NCBI GenBank assembly: GCA_947474455.1
Contig: CANJIL010000013.1
Coordinates: 1-61,416, forward strand
Source of the DNA: Hyphomonadaceae bacterium
GTDB taxonomy: Bacteria > Pseudomonadota > Alphaproteobacteria > Caulobacterales > Hyphomonadaceae
Direction: 5' to 3'
Length of the DNA stretch: 61,416 nucleotides
Below, piece by piece: positions 36,379-44,984 of the stretch (position 1 is its first letter; every line of letters begins with the position of its first letter). Below the pieces are notes generated by a model, which was not told the DNA's origin, ran no database searches, and saw nothing but the letters and a program-made list of their open reading frames with translations. The position numbers were made by a program, and so were the translations under genes.

Positions 36379-36407
36379 TTGACACGCAACCAGATGGTTG
36401 CATTATG
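36379..36407 (+). promoter_or_regulatory. Core promoter with ArsR operator as its spacer
   Basis: TTGACA (36379-36384) and ATTATG (36402-36407) are exactly 17 bp apart, the ideal -35/-10 arrangement. The spacer holds the inverted repeat GCAACC-AGAT-GGTTGC (36386-36401). Binding of the ArsR protein encoded directly downstream would block polymerase, giving autoregulation. The predicted transcription start, about 7 bp after the -10 box, falls on the ATG at 36414, so the mRNA would be leaderless. Confidence 0.72.
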
Positions 36408-36413
36408 AAATGC

Positions 36414-36722
36414 ATGGACCAGGTGTTTCGGGCTTTGGCGGACGAAAGCCGGCGAACCCTTCTCGATAGCCTCAGCGCGAGAAGCGCTCAGACGCTGAAC
36501 GAGCTGTGCTTAGGCCTTTCGATGACGCGTCAGGCGGTCTCGAAACACCTGGCGATACTTGAGGAAGCCAACCTCGTCGCCACCGTGAAGCGCGGCCGCG
36601 AGAAACTGCACTATCTCAACCCGGTTCCGATCGCCGAAATCGCAAACCGATGGATCCGCAAATTCGAACGCCACAGGGTCGACGCCTTCGTGGACCTGAA
36701 GAAGCAACTGGAGTCAGAATGA
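36414..36722 (+). CDS. ArsR-family repressor of the SRPBCC operon
   Basis: A 102-residue winged-helix repressor. The start MDQVFRALADESRRTLLDSL is the usual first helix of ArsR proteins that pair with SRPBCC (AHSA1) genes; recognition helix LSMTRQAVSKHLAILEEANLV is clear. No metal-binding cysteine motif (ELCVCDL) is present: the sequence has LNELCLGLS, so the signal is probably not a metal. I chose ATG 36414, because the upstream ATG at 36405 lies inside the -10 box. The stop overlaps the next gene (ATGA), giving translational coupling. It stands between GTA remnant g9 and the SRPBCC genes. Confidence 0.88.
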   Translation: MDQVFRALADESRRTLLDSLSARSAQTLNELCLGLSMTRQAVSKHLAILEEANLVATVKRGREKLHYLNPVPIAEIANRWIRKFERHRVDAFVDLKKQLESE

Positions 36723-37588
36723 CTTCCGCTACCGATCTTCCCGTCCGGCCGAAAAATGTCGCCGTGATCTTCATCGCCGCATCAGCCGAGCGCGTCTGGA
36801 GCGCGCTGACCGATCCCGCAGACCAGGCCACCTATTTCGGCGGCAAGACAGAAATCGGCCAACGAGGCGAGCGCTGGATACGTCACACTGCCGACAACGG
36901 CAAAACCCGCGCCACGATCAACGAATACCATGCCCGCGACTGGGGCGATGACTATGGTCATGCCGCCGCCCAAGGCTGGACCGAGCTCCTGTCCGGCCTC
37001 AAGACCCTCGCGAAACCGGCACCCCCCTCTGCCGCCGCTATTCCAGAAAGAAGCAGAATGCCCGCTCCGGACCTCTGCGCCGAGCCCAACCCCGACCGCC
37101 TATCCGTGATTTACATCGCCGCGCGTCCCCAGAAGCTCTGGGATCCCCTAACGGACGGAATAACTGCGCGACCTTGGCGGGCCCGCACACATAAGGATTC
37201 ATCTTTCGAGGTTGGCGCCCCAATGGTCTGGCGGGGCAATGGGAAAGTCGACCGGCGTGGCGAAATCTTCGAATGCGACCTCCCGCACCGTCCGGTCTGT
37301 ACCTCCCACGTCCAAGGCCCCGGTGCGGTCCACGACGAAGGCCCGTCAATCGTCACCTATGACATCTCGCGCAGCGGCGACATGGCCATGCTCGTCGTTA
37401 CCCACGGCGGCTGCCCGAAGAACTCTCTGTCGCACGAAGGCGTCGAGGGCGGCTGGCCCGCCATCCTGTCATCGCTCAAGACAGTCATCGAAACCGGTCA
37501 AATGCCCGCCTTCAAGGACAGGGGCGGAGCAGAGTTCAGGGCAGCACAAGAAAAACAGCTTCGCGAACACGGGGCAGGCAAACAATGA
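36719..37588 (+). CDS. Double SRPBCC (AHSA1-like) protein, first domain shortened
   Basis: A 289-residue protein with two START/Bet v1-like (SRPBCC) domains in one chain. Domain 1 (residues 10-100) has the start NVAVIFIAASAERVWSALTD and the end GWTELLSGLKTLAK, but lacks the central strands, about 50 residues. Domain 2 (residues 125-270) is complete: VIYIAARPQKLWDPLTD, GEIFECDLPHRPVCT, GGWPAILSSLKTVIETG. The simplest reading is two neighbouring genes fused through a deletion in the first. Ligand and activity are unknown. It overlaps the ArsR gene and the next SRPBCC gene by four bases each. Confidence 0.82.
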   Translation: MTSATDLPVRPKNVAVIFIAASAERVWSALTDPADQATYFGGKTEIGQRGERWIRHTADNGKTRATINEYHARDWGDDYGHAAAQGWTELLSGLKTLAKPAPPSAAAIPERSRMPAPDLCAEPNPDRLSVIYIAARPQKLWDPLTDGITARPWRARTHKDSSFEVGAPMVWRGNGKVDRRGEIFECDLPHRPVCTSHVQGPGAVHDEGPSIVTYDISRSGDMAMLVVTHGGCPKNSLSHEGVEGGWPAILSSLKTVIETGQMPAFKDRGGAEFRAAQEKQLREHGAGKQ

Positions 37589-38046
37589 GCGGCACGAAGT
37601 TTGTCTACGTAACCTACATCCGCACCACGCCGAGCAAACTCTGGCGCGCTCTCATCGAGCCCGAATTCACGCGGCGGTATTGGGCAGGCACCTACCAGAC
37701 GTCCGACTGGAAGGTCGGATCCGACTGGCAAATCATGATCCCCGATGGCCGGGTTGGCGACAGCGGAAAAGTCCTGGAGTTTGATCCGCCTCGCCGTTTG
37801 GCCATCAGCTGGCGCAACGAGTTCATGCCGGAACTGAAAGCAGAAGGCTATTCGATATGCACCTACGAACTCGAACCTGCGGGTACTGCGGTTAAACTGA
37901 CGCTCACCCACGAGATTGACATCCCGAACGCAAAGACAATTGCAGCGGTAAGCCGGGGATGGCCGCACTTCCTCGCAAGCCTCAAGAGCCTGCTCGAAAC
38001 TGGCGAGTCGCTTGTCGAAAGCCGCACATGGCCTGAAGGGATCTGA
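37585..38046 (+). CDS. SRPBCC (AHSA1-like) domain protein
   Basis: A 153-residue single-domain START-like protein: FVYVTYIRTTPSKLWRALIE, YWAGTYQTSDWKVGSDWQI, GKVLEFDPPRRLAISWRNEF, and the C-terminal helix GWPHFLASLKSLLETGE. Its start overlaps the double-domain gene (ATGA) and it is followed by another SRPBCC gene after 2 bp, so all are one operon under the ArsR repressor. These proteins bind hydrophobic small molecules or act as co-chaperone-like folds; nothing here points to a specific ligand. Intact. Confidence 0.88.
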   Translation: MSGTKFVYVTYIRTTPSKLWRALIEPEFTRRYWAGTYQTSDWKVGSDWQIMIPDGRVGDSGKVLEFDPPRRLAISWRNEFMPELKAEGYSICTYELEPAGTAVKLTLTHEIDIPNAKTIAAVSRGWPHFLASLKSLLETGESLVESRTWPEGI

Positions 38047-38048
38047 AC

Positions 38049-38486
38049 GTGTCTTCGAAACCAACAGCCGTCGCGATCCAGACTTTCCTTGTTTCTCCCG
38101 CACGCGTCTACGACGCCATCCTCGAACCGGACATGATTTCGCGTTTCATGTTCGGGCCTTTGTTGCGCAACGAGGAAATTCTCCATATCCGCAACGAACC
38201 GCGTATCGGCGGGAAATTCTCGTACAAGGTGCGCCGTGGCGAGCATGCGATAGACCATGTCGGCACATTCTTGGAGCTCGATCGCCCGCGCCGCATTGTC
38301 TTCACGTGGATCGTCGCCGGAGAAAGCGACGAAGACGGCTCCGTGGTCTCGATCGACATCTCGCCTACGGACGAGGGCTGCTCGGTACGTTTTTCGCATG
38401 AAATGCCGCCCGAATGGGCCGATTTCATCGACCGCTCACGCGACGCCTGGAAGAAGATGCTCTCTGTCCTTGCGACACTGCTCTGA
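38049..38486 (+). CDS. SRPBCC (AHSA1-like) domain protein, GTG start
   Basis: A 145-residue START-like protein beginning with GTG two bases after the previous stop. Motifs: AIQTFLVSPARVYDAILEPD, MISRFMFGPL, VGTFLELDRPRRIVFTWIV and RFSHEMPPEWADFIDRSRDA. The late Trp-Lys-Lys-Met helix closes the fold. It is the last gene of the ArsR operon and runs towards the antiporter pseudogene on the other strand, 9 bp apart. Sequence is clearly divergent from its two neighbours, so they are old paralogues, not a recent duplication. Confidence 0.86.
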   Translation: MSSKPTAVAIQTFLVSPARVYDAILEPDMISRFMFGPLLRNEEILHIRNEPRIGGKFSYKVRRGEHAIDHVGTFLELDRPRRIVFTWIVAGESDEDGSVVSIDISPTDEGCSVRFSHEMPPEWADFIDRSRDAWKKMLSVLATLL

Positions 38487-38495
38487 CCGGCGCCC

Positions 38496-40175
38496 TCAGG
38501 CCGAAGAGACGATGCGGCGCGGAATGACCGCAGCCGCATTCTCGATCATCGCATCGGCGATCTCCTGCTCACCGGACACGATCAGGTCTGCGCCGAAGCT
38601 GCGCAGATGCTCAACCTCCGCGTCCGAGTGCGCGCGCGCATAGACTTTGATTTTCGGGTTGAGCGTGCGCGCCAGCTCAACAATGCGCCCAGCCTCGAAC
38701 CCGTTCGGAACCGTCACGAACATCACGTCCGCCTGCGCGATGCCAGCCCGCTCCATCGTGTCCTGCGAGATCGCGTTGCCTGCAATGACGGCAACACCGC
38801 TAGAATTCAGAAGTTCGACAAGATCCTCCCGATCCTCGATCACGGAATAGGTTGCCTGCGCCTCATCCAGCGCCTTGCCGATCAACGATCCGACGCGTCC
38901 ATATCCGACAAGCACAACCCGCTTCGGCGGGGCTTGCGTCGGAGCTGCCAGCCGCACGGCCCCGACCGCCTGAGCCTTCTTGCCGATGCGATCGAAGATC
39001 GCAAACATCAATGGGCTCAGCACGATCGAGATGATCGCTCCGCCCAGGATCAGATCGTTGGCCTCTTCCGGCAACAGCCCGAACTGCAGGCCCAGTCCCG
39101 CAAGAATGAACGAGAACTCGCCGATCTGCGCCCGGCTCGCCGTAACCGTCGCTGTCGTTTCGCGCGATTGCCCGAATAGTTTGAGCAAGCCCGCACTGAT
39201 CAATGACCTCAAAACCAGAATAATCCCGACGGTCGCGATCAGCGGCCACGGATTGCGCAGAAGGATCATGGGATCGAAAAGCATCCCCACCGATACGAAG
39301 AACAGCACCGCGAATGCATCGCGGAGCGGCAGTGTTTCGTTTGCCGCCTGCTGCGAGAGTTCGCTTTCAGCCATGATCAAGCCGGCGAATAATGCGCCCA
39401 GCGCCACCGAAATGTCGAAGAAAGCGGACGCCGCATACGCAACGCCAAGCGCGATCGCCAGAACGGCAAGCCGGAAAAGCTCTCGCGACCCCATGTGAAC
39501 GACGCGATGCAGCAGCCAGGACACCACGCGCTTGCCCGCTAGCAGCATGATCAAAGCGAACAGCGCAACCTTCCCGAGCGTAAGCGCCACCGCAAGCCCG
39601 GCATCCTGCATTTGCAGCACGCTGATGGCTTCGCCATTCACCACCTGCGTACGGATGTGCACCCAAGTCGGCAGCAGCACCATCGCTACCACCATCGCCA
39701 GGTCTTCCACGACCAGCCAGCCGACGGTGAGCTTTCCGCGCTCGGTCTGCATCAGCCGCCGCTCCTGCAGGCTGCGCAGCGCCACCACCGTCGATCAAAC
39801 AGACAGCGCCAGGCCCAGCAAGATCCCGGCATCAATGCTCCACCCCAACGCCAGCGCAAATCCCACCCCGGCCGCCGTCGCGAACATGATCTGCAGCAAG
39901 GCTACCGGCACGGCCACGGCGCGCACAGACAGCAAGTCACTCGGCGAAAAATGCAGTCCCACCCCGAACATCAGCAGGATCACGCCGACCTCCGCGACTT
40001 CAGCAGCCAGTCCTGCATCAGCCGTGAAACCCGGCGTGAACGGGCCAATTACAACGCCCGCAACCAAATATCCGGCCAGCGGCGACAGCTTGAGCCGGGT
40101 AGCCACCGCCCCGAACACAAAGGCGAGCCCAAAACCAATCGAGAGAAGGGCGATCAGTGGAGAGTCATGCGGCAC
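38496..40175 (-). pseudogene. KefB/YbaL-type cation:proton antiporter interrupted by a TGA
   Basis: Together the two in-frame parts make 559 codons of a CPA2 antiporter with a TrkA-N domain. The N-terminal part (ATG 40175) has GYLVAGVVIGPFTPGF and ends GILLGLALSV; a single TGA at 39795-39797 follows; the frame then continues STVVALRSLQERR in helix order. The second part holds the antiporter core and the Rossmann domain VVLVGYGRVGSLIGKALDE with the ligand-gate C-terminus. Relatives usually have Ala at the stop position (LSVAST, from memory). The rest looks intact, so the loss is recent, or the TGA is an error. A GTG after the stop could re-start a shortened protein lacking the first helices. 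Confidence 0.85.
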
Positions 40176-40378
40176 CGATCGGGGGACTTTCTGTGCGAGT
40201 GAATCCGCGAATCAAACCTTCGCAGATCGTGGATTCATAATGCAAGAAGATCGTTCTCTCGCATGCGGATTTGGCCTTCTGTTCGCTTGCTGGTCCACCA
40301 TTTCGTGAAATCGCGAGCGCCGTCCCAATCCGGTCTTAACGATCATATGAGCAATGTCGGTAGATATCGGGGTCTGAC

Positions 40379-40861
40379 ATGCGTTCTTATAAACCCCGGC
40401 GCCTTGGCATAGTCTCCGGCGCCCTCTTGCTGCTGATCTTGGCCGGTCTTCCGGTGCTGCTCGGCCTCACCCGGCCGCAGCCCGGCGATGCTCCGGGCGT
40501 TGTTCTGGTCTACACCCACGGCCTGTCCTCTCTTGGCTCTACGGGTCTGGTTGCGCTCGGCCTCGCCGTGATCTTTGGCGCCTGGCTGCTGGCCAAACAG
40601 CGCAAGGAAGTGAACCGCAAATACCTGAGCAGAAGCGCTCGCCGCTGGCACAACACGATCGCTGCCCTGCGCACGCTGGCCATCACTGTGGGCGGCGCCA
40701 GCCTCATCGCAGGCAGCCTTTCCGGCCTCTATATCGCTATGATGCAGGCACGCCCGGACCTCTACGACCAGCTTGCGCTTCCGTTCGTCACCGGCCAGCT
40801 GGCCGTGATCTGCCTGGTTGGCGGCGGCGGCCTCTACGCGGCCGGTCGCCTAGGCGGCTAG
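40379..40861 (+). CDS. Small four-helix membrane protein of unknown function
   Basis: A 160-residue protein with four likely membrane helices: about residues 10-30 (LGIVSGALLLLILAGLPVLL), 47-68 (GSTGLVALGLAVIFGAWLLA), 95-117 (LAITVGGASLIAGSLSGLYI) and 134-156 (FVTGQLAVICLVGGGGLYAA). A basic cytoplasmic loop (KQRKEVNRKYLSRSARR) lies between helices 2 and 3. A GGGG precedes the ATG at fair distance. I do not recognise a family. It precedes the OPT transporter by 61 bp in the same direction and could be co-transcribed. Between it and the antiporter start there are 203 bp without a gene. Confidence 0.68.
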   Translation: MRSYKPRRLGIVSGALLLLILAGLPVLLGLTRPQPGDAPGVVLVYTHGLSSLGSTGLVALGLAVIFGAWLLAKQRKEVNRKYLSRSARRWHNTIAALRTLAITVGGASLIAGSLSGLYIAMMQARPDLYDQLALPFVTGQLAVICLVGGGGLYAAGRLGG

Positions 40862-40922
40862 CGCCACGGATTGCCCTCAGCCTGATTGTCGGCTTACCTC
40901 GGCTCAAAGCTGAGGGGCAGAC

Positions 40923-42917
40923 ATGACCGACTTCGCCGCGCCGACGAAACGCATCGAGTTGACGCTGCGTGCGTTGGTGCTTGGCTGCCTGCTCGCCATA
41001 ATCTTCACGGCGGCGAACGTATACCTGGGCCTGCAGGTCGGCCTGACCTTCGCCTCGTCTATCCCCGCAGCGGTCATCTCCATGGCCATACTAAGGGGGT
41101 TCCGTACCTCGACGATCTGGGAGAACATGACGGTCCAGACCGTCGCTTCTGTCGGCGGCGCGATCTCCTCGATCATTTTCGTTCTCCCAGCCTTGGTCAT
41201 GGTGGGCTGGTGGAAGAGCTTCCCGTTCTGGCAATCCTTCCTGATCTGCGCCTTCGGCGGCATCCTCGGCGTCACCTTCTCGATTCCCTTGCGTCGCGCC
41301 CTCGTTATCAATGCCGCGCTGCCATACCCGGAAGGCGTCGCCGCGGCCGAGGTGCTCAAAGTAGGTTCGCGTGGCGCTGAGCAGACCGAATCCGCCGTCC
41401 GCGAGAACAAGGCCGGCCTGCTGGTTGTGATCTGCTCCTCCATCGCATCAGCGCTTTATGCCTGGCTGGTCGCGGCCCGTGTTTTCATTGGTGAAGCCTC
41501 GACCTTCTTCCGCCTGCCCGCTGCCCTCGGCGGCGGCGCAACCGGCATCAGCTTTGGGATGCAGTTCGCTTTGCTGGGCGCCGGTCACCTCGTAGGCCTT
41601 GCCGTCGGCATCGCCATGCTCGTCGGTTTCATCATCGCTTGGGCCGTGTGCGTGCCCGTACTGACCTCCCTGCAAATGACGCCCGGTGAAGCCGAGGCGG
41701 CCGCCATCGACGTTTGGCGCAATCAGGTCCGCTTCATGGGCGCCGGCTCGATCGGCGTCGCGGCGATCTGGACGTTGCTAAAGCTCATCGGCCCTCTTGT
41801 CGGCGGCGTCACCTCCGCCCTGGCCGCTCAACGCAAGCGGGCCTCAAGTGAGGCCCTCGACATTACCGAACAGGACATCCCAATCACGCTGGTGAGCTTC
41901 ATCTCGCTAGGCGTACTTGCAGCAATCGCCATCTTGCTCTGGAGCTTCACTGCCGGCACCTCGCTCGCCTCTTCCGCCCCGGTGCTGGTCATCGGCGGCC
42001 TGATCTACGTCGTCCTGATCGGCTTGGTCGTCGCTTCGGTTTGCGGCTATATGGCCGGCCTCATCGGCTCGTCCAACAGCCCTGTCTCGGGCGTCGGAAT
42101 TCTCGCCATCGTCATCGCATCGCTGCTGATGGTCGGCGCCATGCAGTTGATGGGCATCCGGGCCGATCCCTCGATTGTAGCCTTCGCGCTGTTGATCACG
42201 GCCGTCGTATTCGCCGTAGCGGTTATCTCGAACGACAATCTACAGGATCTAAAGACAGGTCAGCTCGTTGCCGCCACGCCCTGGCGTCAGCAGACTGCGC
42301 TGATCGTCGGCGTGCTTGCCGGCGCACTTGTCATTCCGTTTGTTCTCGACCTCCTCAACAACGCGAATGGTTTCGTGGGCGGCCCGCCTCCGACGGCTAC
42401 AAACACCGCGCCACTCTCGGCCCCGCAAGCGACCCTCATCGCGGCCCTCGCCAAAGGCGTGATCGAAGGCGGCCTGCGCTGGGACCTGATCGGCATTGGC
42501 GCCGCCATCGGCGTCGGCGTCATCCTTGTCGACGAAGTCCTAGTCCGTACCTCCGGCGGGAAGCGCAAGCTCCCACCACTGGCGGTTGGCATCGGCATCT
42601 ACTTGCCGATGGCCATTACGACGACGGTCTTCGCCGGAGCCTTAATTGGCGCTGTCTACAACAAGTGGGTATCTGGCAAATCCTATGGCGAGGTCGCCAA
42701 GCGGCTCGGCATCCTGCTCGCTTCCGGCATGATTGTCGGTGAGAGCCTCTTCGGCGTCTTCACCGCAGGCGTTGTCGCCGCCTCCGGCAACGGCGACGTC
42801 CTCGCACTCGTTCCGGCCGACTCTGGCTGGCCCGCCATGCTCGCTGCGGTTGTCGGCCTAGCGGCCGCGACCTACGGCCTCTACGCGTGGATCAGGTTGA
42901 AAGCCGGCAAGGTCTAG
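40923..42917 (+). CDS. OPT-family oligopeptide transporter
   Basis: A 664-residue multi-helix inner-membrane transporter of the OPT superfamily (bacterial, peptide-type). The start RIELTLRALVLGCLLAIIFT, the NVYLGLQVGLTFASSIPAAV segment, and the loop LRRALVINAALPYPEGVAAAEV are characteristic; repeated glycine-rich helices follow to the C-terminus. It would import short peptides or metal chelates with protons. Its stop codon overlaps, on the opposite strand, the stop of the GTA g8 remnant by three bases, so no spacer exists between them. Confidence 0.92.
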   Translation: MTDFAAPTKRIELTLRALVLGCLLAIIFTAANVYLGLQVGLTFASSIPAAVISMAILRGFRTSTIWENMTVQTVASVGGAISSIIFVLPALVMVGWWKSFPFWQSFLICAFGGILGVTFSIPLRRALVINAALPYPEGVAAAEVLKVGSRGAEQTESAVRENKAGLLVVICSSIASALYAWLVAARVFIGEASTFFRLPAALGGGATGISFGMQFALLGAGHLVGLAVGIAMLVGFIIAWAVCVPVLTSLQMTPGEAEAAAIDVWRNQVRFMGAGSIGVAAIWTLLKLIGPLVGGVTSALAAQRKRASSEALDITEQDIPITLVSFISLGVLAAIAILLWSFTAGTSLASSAPVLVIGGLIYVVLIGLVVASVCGYMAGLIGSSNSPVSGVGILAIVIASLLMVGAMQLMGIRADPSIVAFALLITAVVFAVAVISNDNLQDLKTGQLVAATPWRQQTALIVGVLAGALVIPFVLDLLNNANGFVGGPPPTATNTAPLSAPQATLIAALAKGVIEGGLRWDLIGIGAAIGVGVILVDEVLVRTSGGKRKLPPLAVGIGIYLPMAITTTVFAGALIGAVYNKWVSGKSYGEVAKRLGILLASGMIVGESLFGVFTAGVVAASGNGDVLALVPADSGWPAMLAAVVGLAAATYGLYAWIRLKAGKV

Positions 42918-43410
42918 ACTGGCTCCACGACAGCCTTCAGACGCAGCAGCGCGCGCCAGAGACCACCCCCCTGCCGCGCCGCACCCGAGAACAGCGGAAG
43001 CAGCAACACACCGCCATTCGTTCATCTCTCGATCTGCTTCCATCAAAGCCGCGCGCGCGGCCGCCAGCGCCGTCTTCGCCATCCCTCCGCGCAGAAACGC
43101 TGACCAGATCGATCCGACGCTCGCTTCCACATCGACGCTGCCGCACGGCTCGCTCAGATGCCCCCCAGATTTCCAGATACCGATAGGCTGGCGAGGGCGC
43201 ACCGATCTCCCGCACGCGAACGGGATCACCCAGAGCCGCCCTTACTTCCGCATCCGCGCTGATCGCCCTTCGCAACGCGCCCTCCAGCGCGCTTTCCGCA
43301 CCGCTCACAGGCGCATGCGACGCCAAGGGGAAATCAGCCGCGCAACATCCCTTCGCCCCGGCCAGACTCAACAGTTCGGCTGACGGCGCCGCCAGCGTCG
43401 TCAAAATCAG
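42914..43410 (-). pseudogene. Remnant of GTA g6 start fused to frameshifted g8 (DUF3168)
   Basis: Reading from 43410 the frame gives LTTLAAPSAELLSLAGAK, the opening of GTA g6 (phiE125 gp8-like adaptor). After ~25 codons it passes into g8, a DUF3168 tail terminator: AISADAEVRAALGDPVR and PAYRYLEIW. From there the g8 sequence hops between frames: SEPCGSVDVEAS in a second, RIDLVSVSARRDG back in the first, MAKTALAAARAALMEA in the second, and WRALLRLKAVVEPV with the TAG stop (42914-42916) in the third. Most of g6 and all of g7 are deleted. At least four frame changes make function impossible. Confidence 0.78.
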
Positions 43411-43526
43411 TCCTCTTTTCCTTTTGAACCACGTTCGGACTTGAGCGCCCGCGCACAGCCTCGCGGCCACCGGACGGATCAAGCGTCAGCCGCCGCAATC
43501 GCGGTCAGAGTGTCCTGCCTGTAAGA

Positions 43527-43910
43527 TCAGTCGACTTTCGGGTCACGACGGCCGCCACTGGCGTCATCGATCTTGAAGCGCCACAGCCCATCATTGCCCC
43601 GCCTCAGCACCTCCGCCGAAACGCCATCCGACTTGATCCATCCCTCTGGCTCCAGCATCTCCCACGCAAGCCGGCAGAGCGCGCTGTCATCCGCGACAAA
43701 CACATGAGCGTAAGTTCCGCGCAGCTTCATCCCGGTTTCCAGAAATCCCTGCACCGCCGCCCGGATCTGTTCCAGCCCCACCGCCTTCTGCTCGCCATCG
43801 AACGTGAACACGGCATCGGGCTCGTAGAGAGAAATCAGCCCCTCCAAATCACCTTCATTGAATCGCGCGATGAAGGCTTCCGCCATCAGCTCCGGTGACG
43901 ACACGCCCAT
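43527..43910 (-). CDS. SnoaL/NTF2-like protein
   Basis: A 127-residue protein of the NTF2 superfamily (SnoaL/SgcJ-like): AEAFIARFNEGDLEGLISLYEPDAVF at the start, IRAAVQGFLETGMKL in the middle and LWRFKIDDASG at the end. Proteins of this fold bind small hydrophobic substrates or serve as isomerases; catalytic residues are not fixed in the family. The reading frame is intact, in contrast with the GTA fragments on both sides (capsid upstream, g6/g8 downstream), so it is a later insertion or a gene preserved by selection. Confidence 0.85.
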   Translation of the reverse strand: MGVSSPELMAEAFIARFNEGDLEGLISLYEPDAVFTFDGEQKAVGLEQIRAAVQGFLETGMKLRGTYAHVFVADDSALCRLAWEMLEPEGWIKSDGVSAEVLRRGNDGLWRFKIDDASGGRRDPKVD

Positions 43911-44025
43911 CGTCCACTCCCTCAGAAGATCGGGCGCATAATCGCGATGAAGACCGGAAGATCAAGTCCAACGGCGCCGGCAAGGCATGCCCGCCGGCGC
44001 CGCCGCCGAAATCGAGATGCGGCTG

Positions 44026-44567
44026 AAAAGCTGCGCACTTCATCACCGTGATCGCGCTAAAGTTCTGGATGCCGCCGCCCGCACGCTTCGTCGCATAGAA
44101 CAGAAGCCGATCTTGTCCCACGCATAGCTCGCATCGGCGATCCTGTCATAGCTGAGAAGGCCTTGGGGCCTGTTCAACCCATCACCCGTCGCCAACGCAG
44201 CGGCCCCCTGCGCCGAAAAGCTTGCCTCCACTTCGTCCGCCAGAGGCTCGTCGACGTCAGCATAGGCGTCATCGAGCAGTGTCTACGTCGCCGCCAGCAT
44301 CGCATAAAGCTCCGCCACCGGAGATTCGAGCAGATGCGCCGTTGTCTCCGAGCAAGACCCCGTTTCGGCCGCCCGCGCTGAAGCGGCGCCAAGGCTGACC
44401 GGCTTCCTGAAGACCGTCTTCGATGTCTGGCGCACCGTCGCGATCTGGCGCATTGGAGACGAAGCCATCAGGCTCTGGTCAATCAGCCTATCCAGCTCAG
44501 GTGGCGCCACCTAGCCGCCATACGCCCCGGCGCCCATGTTCACCGAATTCAGCTCCAGAAGCGCCAT
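44026..44567 (-). pseudogene. Remnant of GTA g5 (HK97-type major capsid protein)
   Basis: One reading frame from ATG 44567 gives MALLELNSVNMGAGAYGG, then TAG at 44511-44513 where the capsid has Tyr in GGY. It continues PPELDRLIDQSLMASSPM, QIATVRQTS, VFRKPVSLG and AELYAMLAAT, then a second TAG at 44283-44285 where Gln is expected, and TLLDDAYADVDEPLADEVEA, TGDGLNRPQGLLSYDRIA, DASYAWDKIGF. There the frame changes and about 120 codons are missing; the C-terminus LLFYATKRAGGGIQNFSAI follows. These blocks match the GTA capsid gene that I know from Rhodobacter and Caulobacter. Two stops plus a deletion make it non-functional. The capsid N-terminal scaffold part is also gone. Confidence 0.85.
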
Positions 44568-44624
44568 GCGCTGTCATCGCCCTTGCGATCATCCAGCCGC
44601 CGCGAAGCCATGCAGCAAGAAAAC

Positions 44625-44934
44625 TCAAAGCCTCAGCCGGGCCGCCAGCGGCATCAGCGGCGTCAACAGCTGCACCTCGCGTAACTCGATTTCCGGCGGC
44701 TCCTGCCCCCCGGCGGCACACCCGGCGACAGCGCCGCCTGTGCCGCCGCCGTCGCATCTTTCACCAGCCCGCGCCCTTCCTCTCGCGTCGTGGTCCCTCG
44801 CCCCGCCGCCTGCCCGCCAACCTGGCTCAGCAGCATCCATGCCTCCGCGCCGGCGTTCGCGTGAAGACGCCGGCCAGGTCCTCGACCCCGACAAACGATG
44901 CATAGCCCTCGATTACGAAGGATTCTGATCTCAT
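44625..44934 (-). pseudogene. Remnant of GTA g4 (prohead protease)
   Basis: From ATG 44934 (preceded by an AGGCGGAG ribosome site) the frame reads SFVIEGYASFVGVEDLAG, the start of HK97-type prohead protease. It then stops; a second frame continues MLLSQVGGQAAGRGTTTREE and GRGLVKDATAAAQAA, and a third ends EIELREVQLLTPLMP just before the stop, matching the protease C-terminus (ELxEVSLVTxPM). The central catalytic portion is largely deleted. About 310 bp remain of a gene usually above 500 bp. Confidence 0.75.
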
Positions 44935-44984
44935 CTCCGCCTCTTTCGATGTACACGATTGGCATGACAGCTCGGCCGCGGAAC

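Noticed and set aside
39795-39797. Selenocysteine at the TGA of the antiporter
   Set aside because: No selenocysteine insertion element or selenoprotein family is known to me for KefB-type antiporters; relatives usually have Ala here, so a mutation or error is simpler.
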